Counted from the stretch's first letter, positions 33,349 through 40,482 are shown. The stretch: 40,482 nt of DNA from Flavobacteriaceae bacterium (GCA_021739635.1 JAIPBH010000019.1:1-40482); one strand, 5' to 3'. Notes: generated by a model not told the origin, from the sequence alone. Translations and numbers: made by a program.

Positions 33349-33638
33349 ATCGTTTAAACCTGACCCCAAAAAGAGGTTTAGGATACCATAACTGGAGATT
33401 TCGATGGACACTTAAAATTGCACGAAGAAAATAATCCTAAAGAATGATGGTCATGAACCGTTTAAAATATTTGAAACAAGAGCTCAAGAAAATTAGTAAA
33501 GTCTAACCTTCTTTTTTAGGTACGGAAGAGGGAAATTAAATTCTTAGTTGGGATTTGTTGATATGGACTATTATTTAGCAAAAGAATTTACAGATGATTT
33601 GCCTTTTTAGTGCTTTATTACACAATATTGTTTCTTTT
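33349..33638. other. decayed stretch without an intact gene
   Basis: Short interrupted frames only. It follows the truncated regulator copy and precedes the end of the 171-aa gene, so it is probably the scar of the deletion that removed the rest of the duplicate. I cannot assign the fragments. Confidence 0.5.
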
Positions 33639-34154
33639 TTATTTTAAGTTATCAATAGAGTAGGATTTTATATAGCCATAATTAATCTGTATTGTAGGTG
33701 TAATATTTATACCCTCTTCTTTTTCTAAGCTTCTGGTCAACGGAATGCCATTTAACCAATTTACGGTTTCATAATTATCTTCAGCTAAATAAAGAATGCT
33801 TCCTGGCTCAAAAGATTCTTGGGCAAACGTATGATTTTCCTTGTTTACTTCCTTAATTACCTTAAATACTTTGGGAAATATCTTGTACACATTTAAAAAA
33901 TTTCCTGAACTATCAAATTCCACCCAAAGTTTGAAATGGTGCCTTACAATAACAAGTAATGCTGGTAAATCTTGTTCTAGGTAATTATAGGAAATATAAT
34001 CTTCTTCAAAATATAAGCCACGAAAATAGCCATCAAGCAGATAATTGAGCCTGTCCTTTGTGATAACATAATTTAATCTTTCCCCAAATTTTATTGGCCT
34101 TCTTTTATTTTTGTCTTTTGATAGTTCTTTCTGGAATTGTTCAAATGGTGTCAT
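33639..34154 (-). CDS. unknown 171-aa protein
   Basis: A cytoplasmic-looking protein with no signal peptide or membrane helix. The N-terminus is basic (SKDKNKRRPIKFGERLNYVI) and the middle beta-rich (LLVIVRHHFKLWVEFDSSGNF). I do not recognise the family. It starts 1 bp after the stop of paralogue B and so is the third gene of the 94-aa/190-aa/171-aa operon. Paralogue A has the unrelated 122-aa gene in the same position. Confidence 0.68.
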   Translation of the reverse strand: MTPFEQFQKELSKDKNKRRPIKFGERLNYVITKDRLNYLLDGYFRGLYFEEDYISYNYLEQDLPALLVIVRHHFKLWVEFDSSGNFLNVYKIFPKVFKVIKEVNKENHTFAQESFEPGSILYLAEDNYETVNWLNGIPLTRSLEKEEGINITPTIQINYGYIKSYSIDNLK

Positions 34155-34155
34155 T

Positions 34156-34728
34156 CTATATGATTTTATAAGTTGGGTCTTTTGTTTCTAGAAAATCTTC
34201 TATTTCAATTTTGTGTTTATAATAAACAACAAGAATGGATAAGGCAAATGCGGGCAATAACTCTCTTGGAACGGTTTCGTCCAAAAACATCATGTCAAAT
34301 CCATTTATTATATATGCATTGAAATCAGGTTCCGCAATAATGAATCTAGAATAACTTTCGGTTAGTTTTTCCCATTGAGGACCAATTAAAATATTGGCAT
34401 CAAAGGATTCATTATATGTTGGGAGCAAGGTTTTGAAGCTTTCTTCCCAAACAAGAAAATTATATGTACTATCGGGTCTTTTACCCCAATAGTTCTTTTG
34501 GTACCTATAATAGAAAACACCAAGATTATTAATGATTATCTTTCTTTCTAAATCGGTTTCTGATTGATAGAGGTCTAAAAATAATTTAAAGTTGTCTTCA
34601 GGATTAGTCTCCAGTACATGGTTAAAGTAGGTTGCGAAATCTTCCTCAAAACCTTCAAATCTGGAGTTGAACAACACTTCAAAATATGGAATTTTCATTA
34701 AGTATGTTGGACGTAAGGGTAGTTTCAT
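34156..34728 (-). CDS. unknown 190-aa protein, paralogue B
   Basis: Full-length paralogue of the product at 32590-33162, with the same first residues MKLPLRP and last residues KDPTYKII; the match fixes the start at 34728, 27 bp inside the longest open frame. Conserved blocks include YWGKR, a central LIGPQWEKLTESYS and AFALSILVVYY. No domain is recognised. It is 10 bp after the 94-aa gene and 1 bp before the 171-aa gene. Duplicated copies with different downstream partners resemble the pattern of polymorphic effector or immunity sets; this is inference. Confidence 0.75.
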   Translation of the reverse strand: MKLPLRPTYLMKIPYFEVLFNSRFEGFEEDFATYFNHVLETNPEDNFKLFLDLYQSETDLERKIIINNLGVFYYRYQKNYWGKRPDSTYNFLVWEESFKTLLPTYNESFDANILIGPQWEKLTESYSRFIIAEPDFNAYIINGFDMMFLDETVPRELLPAFALSILVVYYKHKIEIEDFLETKDPTYKII

Positions 34729-34738
34729 ATGGGTTATA

Positions 34739-35023
34739 TTATTTACAAATTTCAATTTGGATTTTTTTTAAGGAATAATTGGAAAGGTGTTTTTTAATTG
34801 AGATAAAAAACTTTTCTTCATTTAATAAGTGTTTTTTAAGTTCACTTTTCGGGTTTTCCAAAGTGAGGATACTTTTTTTAAAATTGCCATTAGGATAATA
34901 GTAAGTGATGAGAAACCATCTTTTATATTTTGGTAACTCTTTAATAAATTGTTGGTAGTTGCTGATGGAACTGCCTCTGTTTAATTTTAGCTCAAAAGTT
35001 TGTTCAATTTTAAGTGTTGCCAT
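34739..35023 (-). CDS. unknown 94-aa protein
   Basis: The product (MATLKIEQTFELKLNRGSS at the N-terminus, ending KIQIEICK) is short, basic and predicted alpha/beta. I chose ATG at 35023; an in-frame start at 35089 would begin inside the operator and upstream of the expected transcript start. The gene is absent from the duplicated module A, where the 190-aa gene directly follows the promoter region. Function unknown. Confidence 0.62.
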   Translation of the reverse strand: MATLKIEQTFELKLNRGSSISNYQQFIKELPKYKRWFLITYYYPNGNFKKSILTLENPKSELKKHLLNEEKFFISIKKHLSNYSLKKIQIEICK

Positions 35024-35064
35024 GGAATTTTGAATAATAAATGGTTTATAATTTAATAATGGCG

Positions 35065-35100
35065 CAAAGCTAAAACCAAACATAGACAAATGTTGTCTAT
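35065..35100 (-). promoter_or_regulatory. WYL-regulon promoter/operator B
   Basis: ATAGACAAATGTTGTCTAT (35082-35100) has perfect 8-bp arms and a 3-bp centre. A minus-strand -7 box TAGCTTTG (35065-35072) lies 10 bp from the 17-bp core. The site lies between the divergent 94-aa gene and the WYL gene (start 35147), so the regulator probably controls both directions. Confidence 0.8.
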
Positions 35101-35146
35101 CATAAATGAATATTTCTTATCTTAGTACAAACTCAGACTAAGCTTT

Positions 35147-36073
35147 ATGGCAAATTACCCAACAATTGAACGTCAGGAAATTATCAAAGATTACATCAAT
35201 GGTATATACCGAACAAAAAAAGAAATCATACAACGGCTTAAAGAGTCAGATTTAGGCGTAGTACCTAAAACTGTAGAACGTGATTTAAAATTTCTTAAAA
35301 ACCAAGGTTATGAGATAGAATATATTCGTGGAAGTGGATATATTTTGAAACACTCTGAAGAATTTGTAAGCGAGTTATTGAATAGAATTAAAAAGGTGTC
35401 AAAACTCAAAAAAACTATGGATGATAAAACAGGATTATCTGAATATATTTTAGATAATTCTGTACAAATGGAAGGTATAGATTTGATTCCTGAGATATTT
35501 AAGGGACTTGAAGAAAAAAGGTATATAGAATTTGTTCACACAAAACATGGTTCACAAACATCCAAAGATTACAAAGTTATTCCGTTGTGGTTAAAAGAAT
35601 ATGATGATTATTGGTATATAATTGCCTTACCAATTGGAGAAAAAATAGTGAAATCATTTGGCTTAGACAGGATAAAACATTTAAAGCTTATGAATCTTTA
35701 CGATGAATCACTTATCACAGAAGATATTACAGAACAAATAGATAATTATAATTATCGCCTTGGGGTTAGTTATCCAACGTTTCGTGAAAATCCCAAAAGA
35801 GAAATTATAAAACTGGCTGTATCTGATTTTCTATTACCCTATTGGAAAAGTAAACCTGTTCATCAAACACAACGGATAACAAATGAAAAAATCGAAACAA
35901 AAATTCAAAATAAATTAAAAGGGTATACTATGGTGTACTTTACTTTAATTCCAAATTTGGATTTAATAAAATTAATAGTTTCAGGGGTTGGAGACATTAA
36001 GTTGATTGAACCAAAACACTTAAAGGCATTTATTCAAAAAGAGTATAAAGGGCTGATGAAGGATATATTTTGA
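35147..36073 (+). CDS. WYL-domain transcriptional regulator
   Basis: The 308-aa protein has an N-terminal winged helix (about 5-68): ERQEIIKDYI, then KKEIIQRL and VPKTVERDLKFLKNQGYEI as the recognition region, with a wing near RGSGYIL. The WYL ligand-binding domain follows (about 118-185), with YIEFVH, a core YWYIIALP in place of the classic WYL triad, and SFGLDRIKHL. A C-terminal extension (200-308) is typical of the dimeric defence-associated regulators such as BrxR and CapW. It is encoded beside operator B, and two further identical palindromes lie at 33207 and 39606, so it probably controls all three operons, sensing nucleic acid or a nucleotide. Confidence 0.9.
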   Translation: MANYPTIERQEIIKDYINGIYRTKKEIIQRLKESDLGVVPKTVERDLKFLKNQGYEIEYIRGSGYILKHSEEFVSELLNRIKKVSKLKKTMDDKTGLSEYILDNSVQMEGIDLIPEIFKGLEEKRYIEFVHTKHGSQTSKDYKVIPLWLKEYDDYWYIIALPIGEKIVKSFGLDRIKHLKLMNLYDESLITEDITEQIDNYNYRLGVSYPTFRENPKREIIKLAVSDFLLPYWKSKPVHQTQRITNEKIETKIQNKLKGYTMVYFTLIPNLDLIKLIVSGVGDIKLIEPKHLKAFIQKEYKGLMKDIF

Positions 36074-36083
36074 TTTAATTTGA

Positions 36084-37358
36084 CTAATCTTCCAATGGAT
36101 ATATAATATTTTTATCTATTAAAAACTGAATACATTCATCATGTGTTGGGAATTTAGTTTTATATTTTTCTTTAGTACCAGATTTTGTATTGCCTTCTTC
36201 CCAATTCAATTCGTGAGAACCTAATAATTTTTTCAAATCTTCACTTGCACACAGCCAACCTTTAAAATCTACATATCCTACTTTTTCCCCCTTTTTTTTG
36301 GAGTCTTTCTTTATATATAGTCCTCTATATTCTTTCTTTTTAATAGGATGGAAAGGTGGTTTAGGAACATTACTATTAATTACATTAGGTTGATTGCGTG
36401 TTAAAGGAATATTATTTTCTCTTTGTATATTATTGTTACTTTTATTTTTTTTTGAAACTTTATTTTGGGATGTTTCAGTTTTGATTAATTTTTCCTTTTT
36501 AGCTTTTTTTGATAACTTTAAACCCTTGGTTAATCCCCATTCTGTATATTCATTTCTTGGATTGTATAAATTATTCTTTTTTGAAACTGTTCTATCTGTT
36601 CCAAAAAGTTTCTCTTCCAATTCAATTACATTAATTTTATTTTCCAAGGCTAATTTCTGCATATACTTGATATAGGATTCATATGCCAAAGGTTTTTTTC
36701 TTTTTAAGGTGCCATCAAATAAATTTTTATTTTTACCCCCATTACACCTATAATAACTGTCGTAAACAAGAGTATTATTATTTATAGTGCCATCTATTGC
36801 GCACCATGCCATACTTAACCATTTGTCTAATATTAAATATGTTTGTTTTTTTGGAACTAATGCTTCTCTGTAAAAGAAAAATAATTTTGTAAAATATGGA
36901 TAATCAATTCCAGGAATTTTAAAAGCTTCTATACCGTCTTTAAACTCCGTTTTCCCTGGGATTTTATGCTTTTTTGTTTTTGGGTCTTTATATCTTTTTG
37001 AAAATTTTTTGAATAAATCTGAAGGTGAGTCTGAGTCAATTATTTCTTTTTTGGCAAAATTCATGAAATCATCAAAAATACCACTATTAATGAATTTCAA
37101 AAGAGAATTTTTTGCGTTTTTTTTTGCTGATAAAAAAAAGACACCCCAAAATAATATTGCTAAAAATTCAGTTTTATTATTATATTTTTTATTTCTAATA
37201 AGTTCAATTACTTCACTCTTACTTATTTGATTTTTGTTGATTAAAAAATTGGGTAGTTGTCCATAATCCTTTTCATAATCTTTATTATATCTCTTCTTTT
37301 GTTCCTCAATGTTAAAAGAAGATGGAAAATCTGGTGATTCTAAGATTTGTTCTATCAT
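36084..37358 (-). CDS. OGG/HhH-GPD-like DNA glycosylase candidate
   Basis: The 424-aa protein has a helical N-terminal domain and, at 148-180, IPGIDYPYFTKLFFFYRE followed by YLILDKW. The order of hairpin-like IPGI, a Lys (K158) and an Asp (D178) recalls the helix-hairpin-helix/GPD region of OGG1-type glycosylases, where Lys and Asp are catalytic. Residues about 285-340 are low-complexity Lys/Asn, and the last 80 form a separate domain ending in IQFLIDKNIIYPLED. It starts 6 bp after the nuclease stop codon, so both act in one operon. Removal of modified bases from phage DNA, with cleavage by the partner, is a hypothesis; the family match is by eye. Confidence 0.6.
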   Translation of the reverse strand: MIEQILESPDFPSSFNIEEQKKRYNKDYEKDYGQLPNFLINKNQISKSEVIELIRNKKYNNKTEFLAILFWGVFFLSAKKNAKNSLLKFINSGIFDDFMNFAKKEIIDSDSPSDLFKKFSKRYKDPKTKKHKIPGKTEFKDGIEAFKIPGIDYPYFTKLFFFYREALVPKKQTYLILDKWLSMAWCAIDGTINNNTLVYDSYYRCNGGKNKNLFDGTLKRKKPLAYESYIKYMQKLALENKINVIELEEKLFGTDRTVSKKNNLYNPRNEYTEWGLTKGLKLSKKAKKEKLIKTETSQNKVSKKNKSNNNIQRENNIPLTRNQPNVINSNVPKPPFHPIKKKEYRGLYIKKDSKKKGEKVGYVDFKGWLCASEDLKKLLGSHELNWEEGNTKSGTKEKYKTKFPTHDECIQFLIDKNIIYPLED

Positions 37359-37364
37359 GTGTTT

Positions 37365-39323
37365 TTATTTAATAGTAATTATTTCTTTTAAATGCTCATA
37401 AATCATCACCATAGCTAAGGTATCTAATTCACAGTATTTAAGCAAGGCTTGTTCAATTTTATTACGCTCTAAATCAGTCATATCTGAATACTGCGTCAAT
37501 CCATAAGCGGTCATAGCTGCTCCACCATTATTGATATCCTCAATATCGCTCACTCTTTCAAAAGTATCATCCCAATCTTTGAATGGTTTATCCAATGATT
37601 TATAAGGGTCGATAACTTCACCATTTTCTATTTTAAGCCAGACTTTATCTGGTTTAAAATTAAATGAGCTAAGTTCAATTTCATTAATTGGTTGCGTATA
37701 TTTAGTTCTTATAAATTCGCTAGTTTTAAAGGTTGCTGGTAAAATATCTTTGATGGAGTTGCTGCCTTTTGCGTAAGGATTATAGTAATAAGCTTTAATT
37801 ACTTCACATAGGTCTACCATACCTCTTGTTGGCGCCCATAGTTCACCATTATAATCTTTACTCTTTGGAGGCGTAGTAATTGATTTAATAAAGTCTATTA
37901 ATTCAACTCTATCTTGTTCACCAGATTGTTCTAATTGTACTTTAACCTGATTTAGTGTGGTATTTTCATAGGGTGAAAATTGAAAAATGGTACCATTATT
38001 TTGTTCCAATGCTAATTTCAATTTTCTAACAAACTCAAAGTTTGGAAACTCCCCAGCTTTTATGTTGATATATTCATTGGCGTGTTCGACTTTGCCGTCT
38101 TCTTGATATATATGGTGTGAAAACTGAAAAACAACCTTTTCATAAGGATGCTGACCAGAATAAAAAGGTAATGGAGATGTTGAAGCTTCAAAATCAATAA
38201 AGTTCAGTGGAAACTTCCAAGTGTCCATTTCAGCTTTCAATTCAGGGATTAAAGTATGAGGTTCATAATCATTTACTAAAGCTTTATGCTTTTGAGTAAG
38301 CTGTCTTCCAACTCTTGACATTTTACCGTCTTCATCTTTAATCTCCCCAAATAATTCGTCATCAATATCTTCAAGCTTGATTATACTCTTATCATTAAGA
38401 TGCTTCCATCGTCTGAAATCCCAAATTTCAAATGCAGTTGGGTCTTTAAAATCATCTTCATTCCAACCTAATTTCCTAGTAAAGCATTCTTTCACTCCAG
38501 ACTTTAAGTTCTCATTATCATCCTTTGTTCTAAATTCACATTTTTTGCAGATTTGAAAGTTTAAATCATAATCAAAATAACGGTTTTCCTCATAAGTTTT
38601 AGCCAAGACTTGAATTGAGTTTTCAAAAGTAAATTTATCCAATATTCTATATTCGCTCAACTCTATTTTTTTGATTATATCAGAAACATCAATCAATGAC
38701 AAAACCGATTGTTTTTCAGGATTATCAAGTTTATGTATTTTTAATTCTATCCCAGTACGATTATCAGATGTTTTAGAAACTCTGAATAGCTGATTTAAAC
38801 CAGCTATCGTTGTTGTCTTATCCTTATCAGCCAACATTAAAAAAGGTTTTACAATAAACTGAGGAAATGCCTTTTCAATAACATATTTCTGAAAAGCCAC
38901 ATCGAATAAATAGAATTTCCAATCAGAATTATACTTTACATCATCTTTTCTAAAGGATTTAGCCTTTACCTCAATCAAATTGATTTGGTCACCTTTTTTT
39001 TCTAAAATATCAACTCTTATAAATAGGTTTTTAAACATGAAAGCCGCTTCAAAAATCACAACATTATCATGTTCTAACAATTTTGAAGTTTGATTCACCT
39101 TTTCTTCATAATCATAGCGGTCATCAGAATTTTTATCTTCAATAAGGTTACCATCAGGATAATGTAATCGGGCCAATTCCTCTACTTGAAAGCCACCTGA
39201 AGCAAGTGCTTGTAAAAAAGGGTCTTCTTGCTTTTGATTAGCGTACTCCTTTTTACTGGTGTAAAATAGTTTGTTGGGACATTCTAGCCCAAGTTTGTAG
39301 CGTGATTTAGAAAGTACTCTCAT
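37365..39323 (-). CDS. RecB-like nuclease fused to DEDD exonuclease domain (DUF2779)
   Basis: The 652-aa protein joins two nuclease folds. The first has PD-(D/E)xK residues Asp105 (RVDIL), Glu118 and Lys120 (LIEVKAK) and Gln145, plus Cys15, Cys259, Cys262 and Cys280 placed as in the Fe-S nucleases AddB and Cas4. The second, from about 370, is the DUF2779/TM0106-like RNase H-fold: FIDFEA (Asp377, Glu379), MVDLCEVIKAYYY (Asp504) and CELDTLAMV (Asp634) fit a DEDD 3'-5' exonuclease. It probably degrades DNA. It is preceded by a 68-aa membrane protein and followed 6 bp later by the glycosylase-like gene, behind operator C. Confidence 0.82.
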   Translation of the reverse strand: MRVLSKSRYKLGLECPNKLFYTSKKEYANQKQEDPFLQALASGGFQVEELARLHYPDGNLIEDKNSDDRYDYEEKVNQTSKLLEHDNVVIFEAAFMFKNLFIRVDILEKKGDQINLIEVKAKSFRKDDVKYNSDWKFYLFDVAFQKYVIEKAFPQFIVKPFLMLADKDKTTTIAGLNQLFRVSKTSDNRTGIELKIHKLDNPEKQSVLSLIDVSDIIKKIELSEYRILDKFTFENSIQVLAKTYEENRYFDYDLNFQICKKCEFRTKDDNENLKSGVKECFTRKLGWNEDDFKDPTAFEIWDFRRWKHLNDKSIIKLEDIDDELFGEIKDEDGKMSRVGRQLTQKHKALVNDYEPHTLIPELKAEMDTWKFPLNFIDFEASTSPLPFYSGQHPYEKVVFQFSHHIYQEDGKVEHANEYINIKAGEFPNFEFVRKLKLALEQNNGTIFQFSPYENTTLNQVKVQLEQSGEQDRVELIDFIKSITTPPKSKDYNGELWAPTRGMVDLCEVIKAYYYNPYAKGSNSIKDILPATFKTSEFIRTKYTQPINEIELSSFNFKPDKVWLKIENGEVIDPYKSLDKPFKDWDDTFERVSDIEDINNGGAAMTAYGLTQYSDMTDLERNKIEQALLKYCELDTLAMVMIYEHLKEIITIK

Positions 39324-39364
39324 TGAAGTTCTAATTTAATTATTTAAGTTGAGTTAACTTTAAA

Positions 39365-39571
39365 TTATGATTGTTGTTTTAATAATTCTTTCACCAAGAA
39401 ATAGCAGATGCTACAAAATAGTATGGGCCAGAGTAAAATTACCAGATGTGGACTAACATCTTTGTCATTATCTTTAACCTCATTATAGGTCTGAATTTTA
39501 TCTAATTCAGAAATTGCGTAGTTAAGTAAAAGACCAAAAATTAAGTAGGTGATTATAAAATATAGAGCCAT
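39365..39571 (-). CDS. small two-helix membrane protein
   Basis: The 68-aa product has two hydrophobic helices (about 2-20 and 43-62) joined by a charged loop (ELDKIQTYNEVKDNDKDVSP). The start codon lies 16 bp after the -7 box of operator C, so it is the first gene of the operon that leads to the double nuclease, 41 bp downstream. No family is recognised. A membrane-linked sensor or an effector that depolarises the cell are both possible roles. Confidence 0.65.
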   Translation of the reverse strand: MALYFIITYLIFGLLLNYAISELDKIQTYNEVKDNDKDVSPHLVILLWPILFCSICYFLVKELLKQQS

Positions 39572-39587
39572 GATGTATAATTTGTCA

Positions 39588-39622
39588 CAAAGGTAAAGAC
39601 CAAATTAGACAAATATTGTCTA
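39588..39622 (-). promoter_or_regulatory. WYL-regulon promoter/operator C
   Basis: TAGACAAATATTGTCTA (39606-39622) is identical to operator A. A minus-strand -7 box TACCTTTG (39588-39595) lies exactly 10 bp away. It controls the membrane protein/nuclease/glycosylase-like operon. Confidence 0.78.
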
Positions 39623-39753
39623 TATAAAATTATTGTGTAGTGTAGCTATATTTAACATATTATCAGAAATAAGATAATCTATTTGCTTTTTTTTAATTAA
39701 AACTAATTTTAATATGAATTAAGTCAGGTATACCTCAATAATATTTAAATATC

Positions 39754-40031
39754 ATGGAACAAAACAATAACAATCGTACAATAAATATTTTGTGCAAAAA
39801 TAACGACCCAAGAAAAAATAAGATTTAATGAGATTGCTAATTCACATAGTATAAGTACCTCTGAATGGGTTGCTAGCATTTTAAATATTTATCAAAATGG
39901 TTACCGAAGTAATAAACTAACTCCTGAACGAGAACAAGAACTATTAGCTAAAATTGACAAACTAGAGAAACAAGTTGAACGATTAAAGGGTTTAAATAAA
40001 GAAATGAATGATGCACAAAAATTATTTTAAA
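39754..40031 (+). pseudogene. frameshifted ribbon-helix-helix protein gene
   Basis: The ATG frame reads MEQNNNNRTINILCKNND and stops after 24 codons. Shifting by one base at about 39790 (TTTTGTGCAAAA) restores a frame to 40031: AKITTQEKIRFNEIANSHSI, then STSEWVASILNIYQNGY and a coiled-coil tail. The RTINI strand plus two helices is the ribbon-helix-helix pattern of small DNA-binding proteins such as MobC-like or excisionase-like factors. The stop codon falls inside the right-end repeat. Either a true frameshift or a sequencing error in the short T-run explains it. Confidence 0.65.
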
Positions 40032-40144
40032 GAATAATTTTTATTTTATAAAATAAAAATTCACAGAATCTAATATTTTAAATCAATTGAATAATACTGA
40101 ACTACTCAAAAAATGGACAAGTTTTAAAAATAAAATATATTAAG

Positions 40145-40152
40145 TATATTTG
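40145..40152 (+). promoter_or_regulatory. -7 box of the RNA candidate, terminal copy
   Basis: TATATTTG, same distance from the hairpin arms as in the internal copy at 32026. Confidence 0.5.
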
Positions 40153-40157
40153 AATAG

Positions 40158-40215
40158 TTGTCTGTTGATTGAAGTATTGATTAAAAATTTAGCTGTTCAG
40201 GCTAAAAAAAGACAA
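40158..40215 (+). ncRNA. hairpin RNA candidate, terminal copy
   Basis: TTGTCT (40158-40163) pairs with AGACAA (40210-40215), around TTTAGC-TGTTCAG-GCTAAA (40188-40206). The sequence between differs from the internal copy only slightly, and both stems are unchanged. No terminator as clear as that of the internal copy follows, so this copy could also simply be a protein-binding site. Confidence 0.4.
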
Positions 40216-40286
40216 TAAGTTCTTCTAAATAAAAAAATAACGGTTCCGAATTATTTTTAAAAATAATAATTATTTTTTGTTACATA

Positions 40287-40316
40287 GGCAAAAACCGTCC
40301 CCGGAAACGTCCCCGG
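40287..40316. repeat. GC-rich tandem decamer, right end (possible arm site)
   Basis: GGCAAAAACCGTCCCCGG followed by AAACGTCCCCGG, the same block and orientation as at 289-317 with one inserted C. It lies 37 bp inside the right attachment repeat. Confidence 0.65.
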
Positions 40317-40353
40317 TCAAACAAAAAAGCATCCCAATTTTCTGTAAAGAAAA

Positions 40354-40482
40354 AAGGAAAGCTTTCCATCGGTTTAACTACTTAAACCACTGATATACAA
40401 CTACATATATCAGCCAACACAACTTCTTTGAAGTGCTAAAAAAAGCCCTATTTTACAGAGCCTTTTTATGCAATTTGCGGTC
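40354..40482. repeat. attR: right copy of the long terminal direct repeat
   Basis: All 129 bp are identical to 1-129. The last bases, TGCGGTC, are the start of the tRNA-like 3' end on the minus strand; the complete tRNA should continue to the right of the window. The repeat may extend past the edge. Confidence 0.9.

Larger units (their letters stand above)
40023..40216 (+). repeat. right-end repeat, terminal copy
   Basis: Matches 31904-32097. It contains a 26-bp perfect A/T palindrome (40037-40062) with the 20-bp core TTTTATTTTATAAAATAAAA shared with the left end. Unlike the internal copy, it is followed by another ~140 bp of end sequence, the GTCCCCGG repeat and the attachment repeat, so this is the intact right end. 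Confidence 0.85.

Noticed and set aside
33163-33411. 83-residue N-terminal extension of the 190-aa paralogue A
   Set aside because: It crosses the operator and the regulator remnant, and paralogue B starts at the same MKLPLRP.
1-40482. Prophage or conjugative element
   Set aside because: No capsid, terminase, portal, tail, relaxase, coupling protein or tra genes are found; the integrase alone does not make a phage.

Overview
The window looks like one complete integrative genomic island from a flavobacterium (phylum Bacteroidota). Evidence for the host: strongly AT-rich DNA, promoter -7 boxes of the TAnnTTTG type, few Shine-Dalgarno sequences, a TPR-type NarL histidine kinase, and signal peptides ending in SQ or AQ. 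A perfect direct repeat of at least 129 bp lies at both ends (1-129 and 40354-40482). The left copy runs into what reads as the 3' end of a minus-strand tRNA, probably tRNA-Asp. A tyrosine recombinase gene sits just inside the left end. I see no relaxase, conjugation, phage structural or replication gene, so this is best read as an integrase-borne cargo island, mostly of defence type.

Left to right: (1) 0.35-3.1 kb, integrase and an exported protein. (2) 3.2-18.7 kb, a long minus-strand cluster reading hsdR-hsdM-hsdS-GIY-YIG, a decayed hsdS tail, a Septu-like ATPase/HNH pair, GIY-YIG/DUF4357 nuclease, RNase HI with a zinc finger, a UvrD helicase with an inserted nuclease domain, and a DUF2075 ATPase with an N-terminal nuclease-like region. 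(3) 19.2-24.7 kb, a TerY-P-type triad (vWA, PP2C phosphatase, membrane protein kinase with SH3 repeats) plus a DUF805 membrane protein. (4) 25.0-26.3 kb, a nucleotidyltransferase/HTH pair resembling a toxin-antitoxin unit, with a twice-repeated operator. (5) 26.6-30.3 kb, two small exported proteins and a NarL-type two-component system. (6) 30.3-31.9 kb, a non-coding array of diverged tandem repeats. (7) 31.9-32.13 kb, an internal copy of the island's right end fused to 34 bp of the attachment repeat. (8) 32.2-39.6 kb, a second defence-like block: duplicated unknown genes, a WYL regulator, a glycosylase-like protein, a RecB-like/DEDD double nuclease and a small membrane protein. (9) 39.75-40.48 kb, a frameshifted ribbon-helix-helix gene and the right end.

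Modules (3) and (4) are separated from each other and from their neighbours by three same-orientation copies of a ~150-bp repeat (18999, 24830, 26407); the best-preserved copy has 11-bp terminal inverted repeats. The island therefore seems to have been assembled from modules, and the internal right-end copy at 32 kb suggests that two elements were joined in tandem.

The most promising undescribed system is the 32.2-39.6 kb block. Three promoters share a 17-bp palindrome (TAGACAAATNTTGTCTA) placed exactly 10 bp upstream of a TAnnTTTG box, which marks them as one regulon, probably that of the WYL protein encoded beside one of the sites. Its main operon pairs a putative Fe-S RecB-like/DEDD-exonuclease fusion with a possible DNA glycosylase. 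A second candidate is the RNase HI-UvrD/nuclease-DUF2075 run downstream of the type I restriction genes. A third observation is a conserved hairpin RNA candidate, with its own promoter, present twice at element ends.
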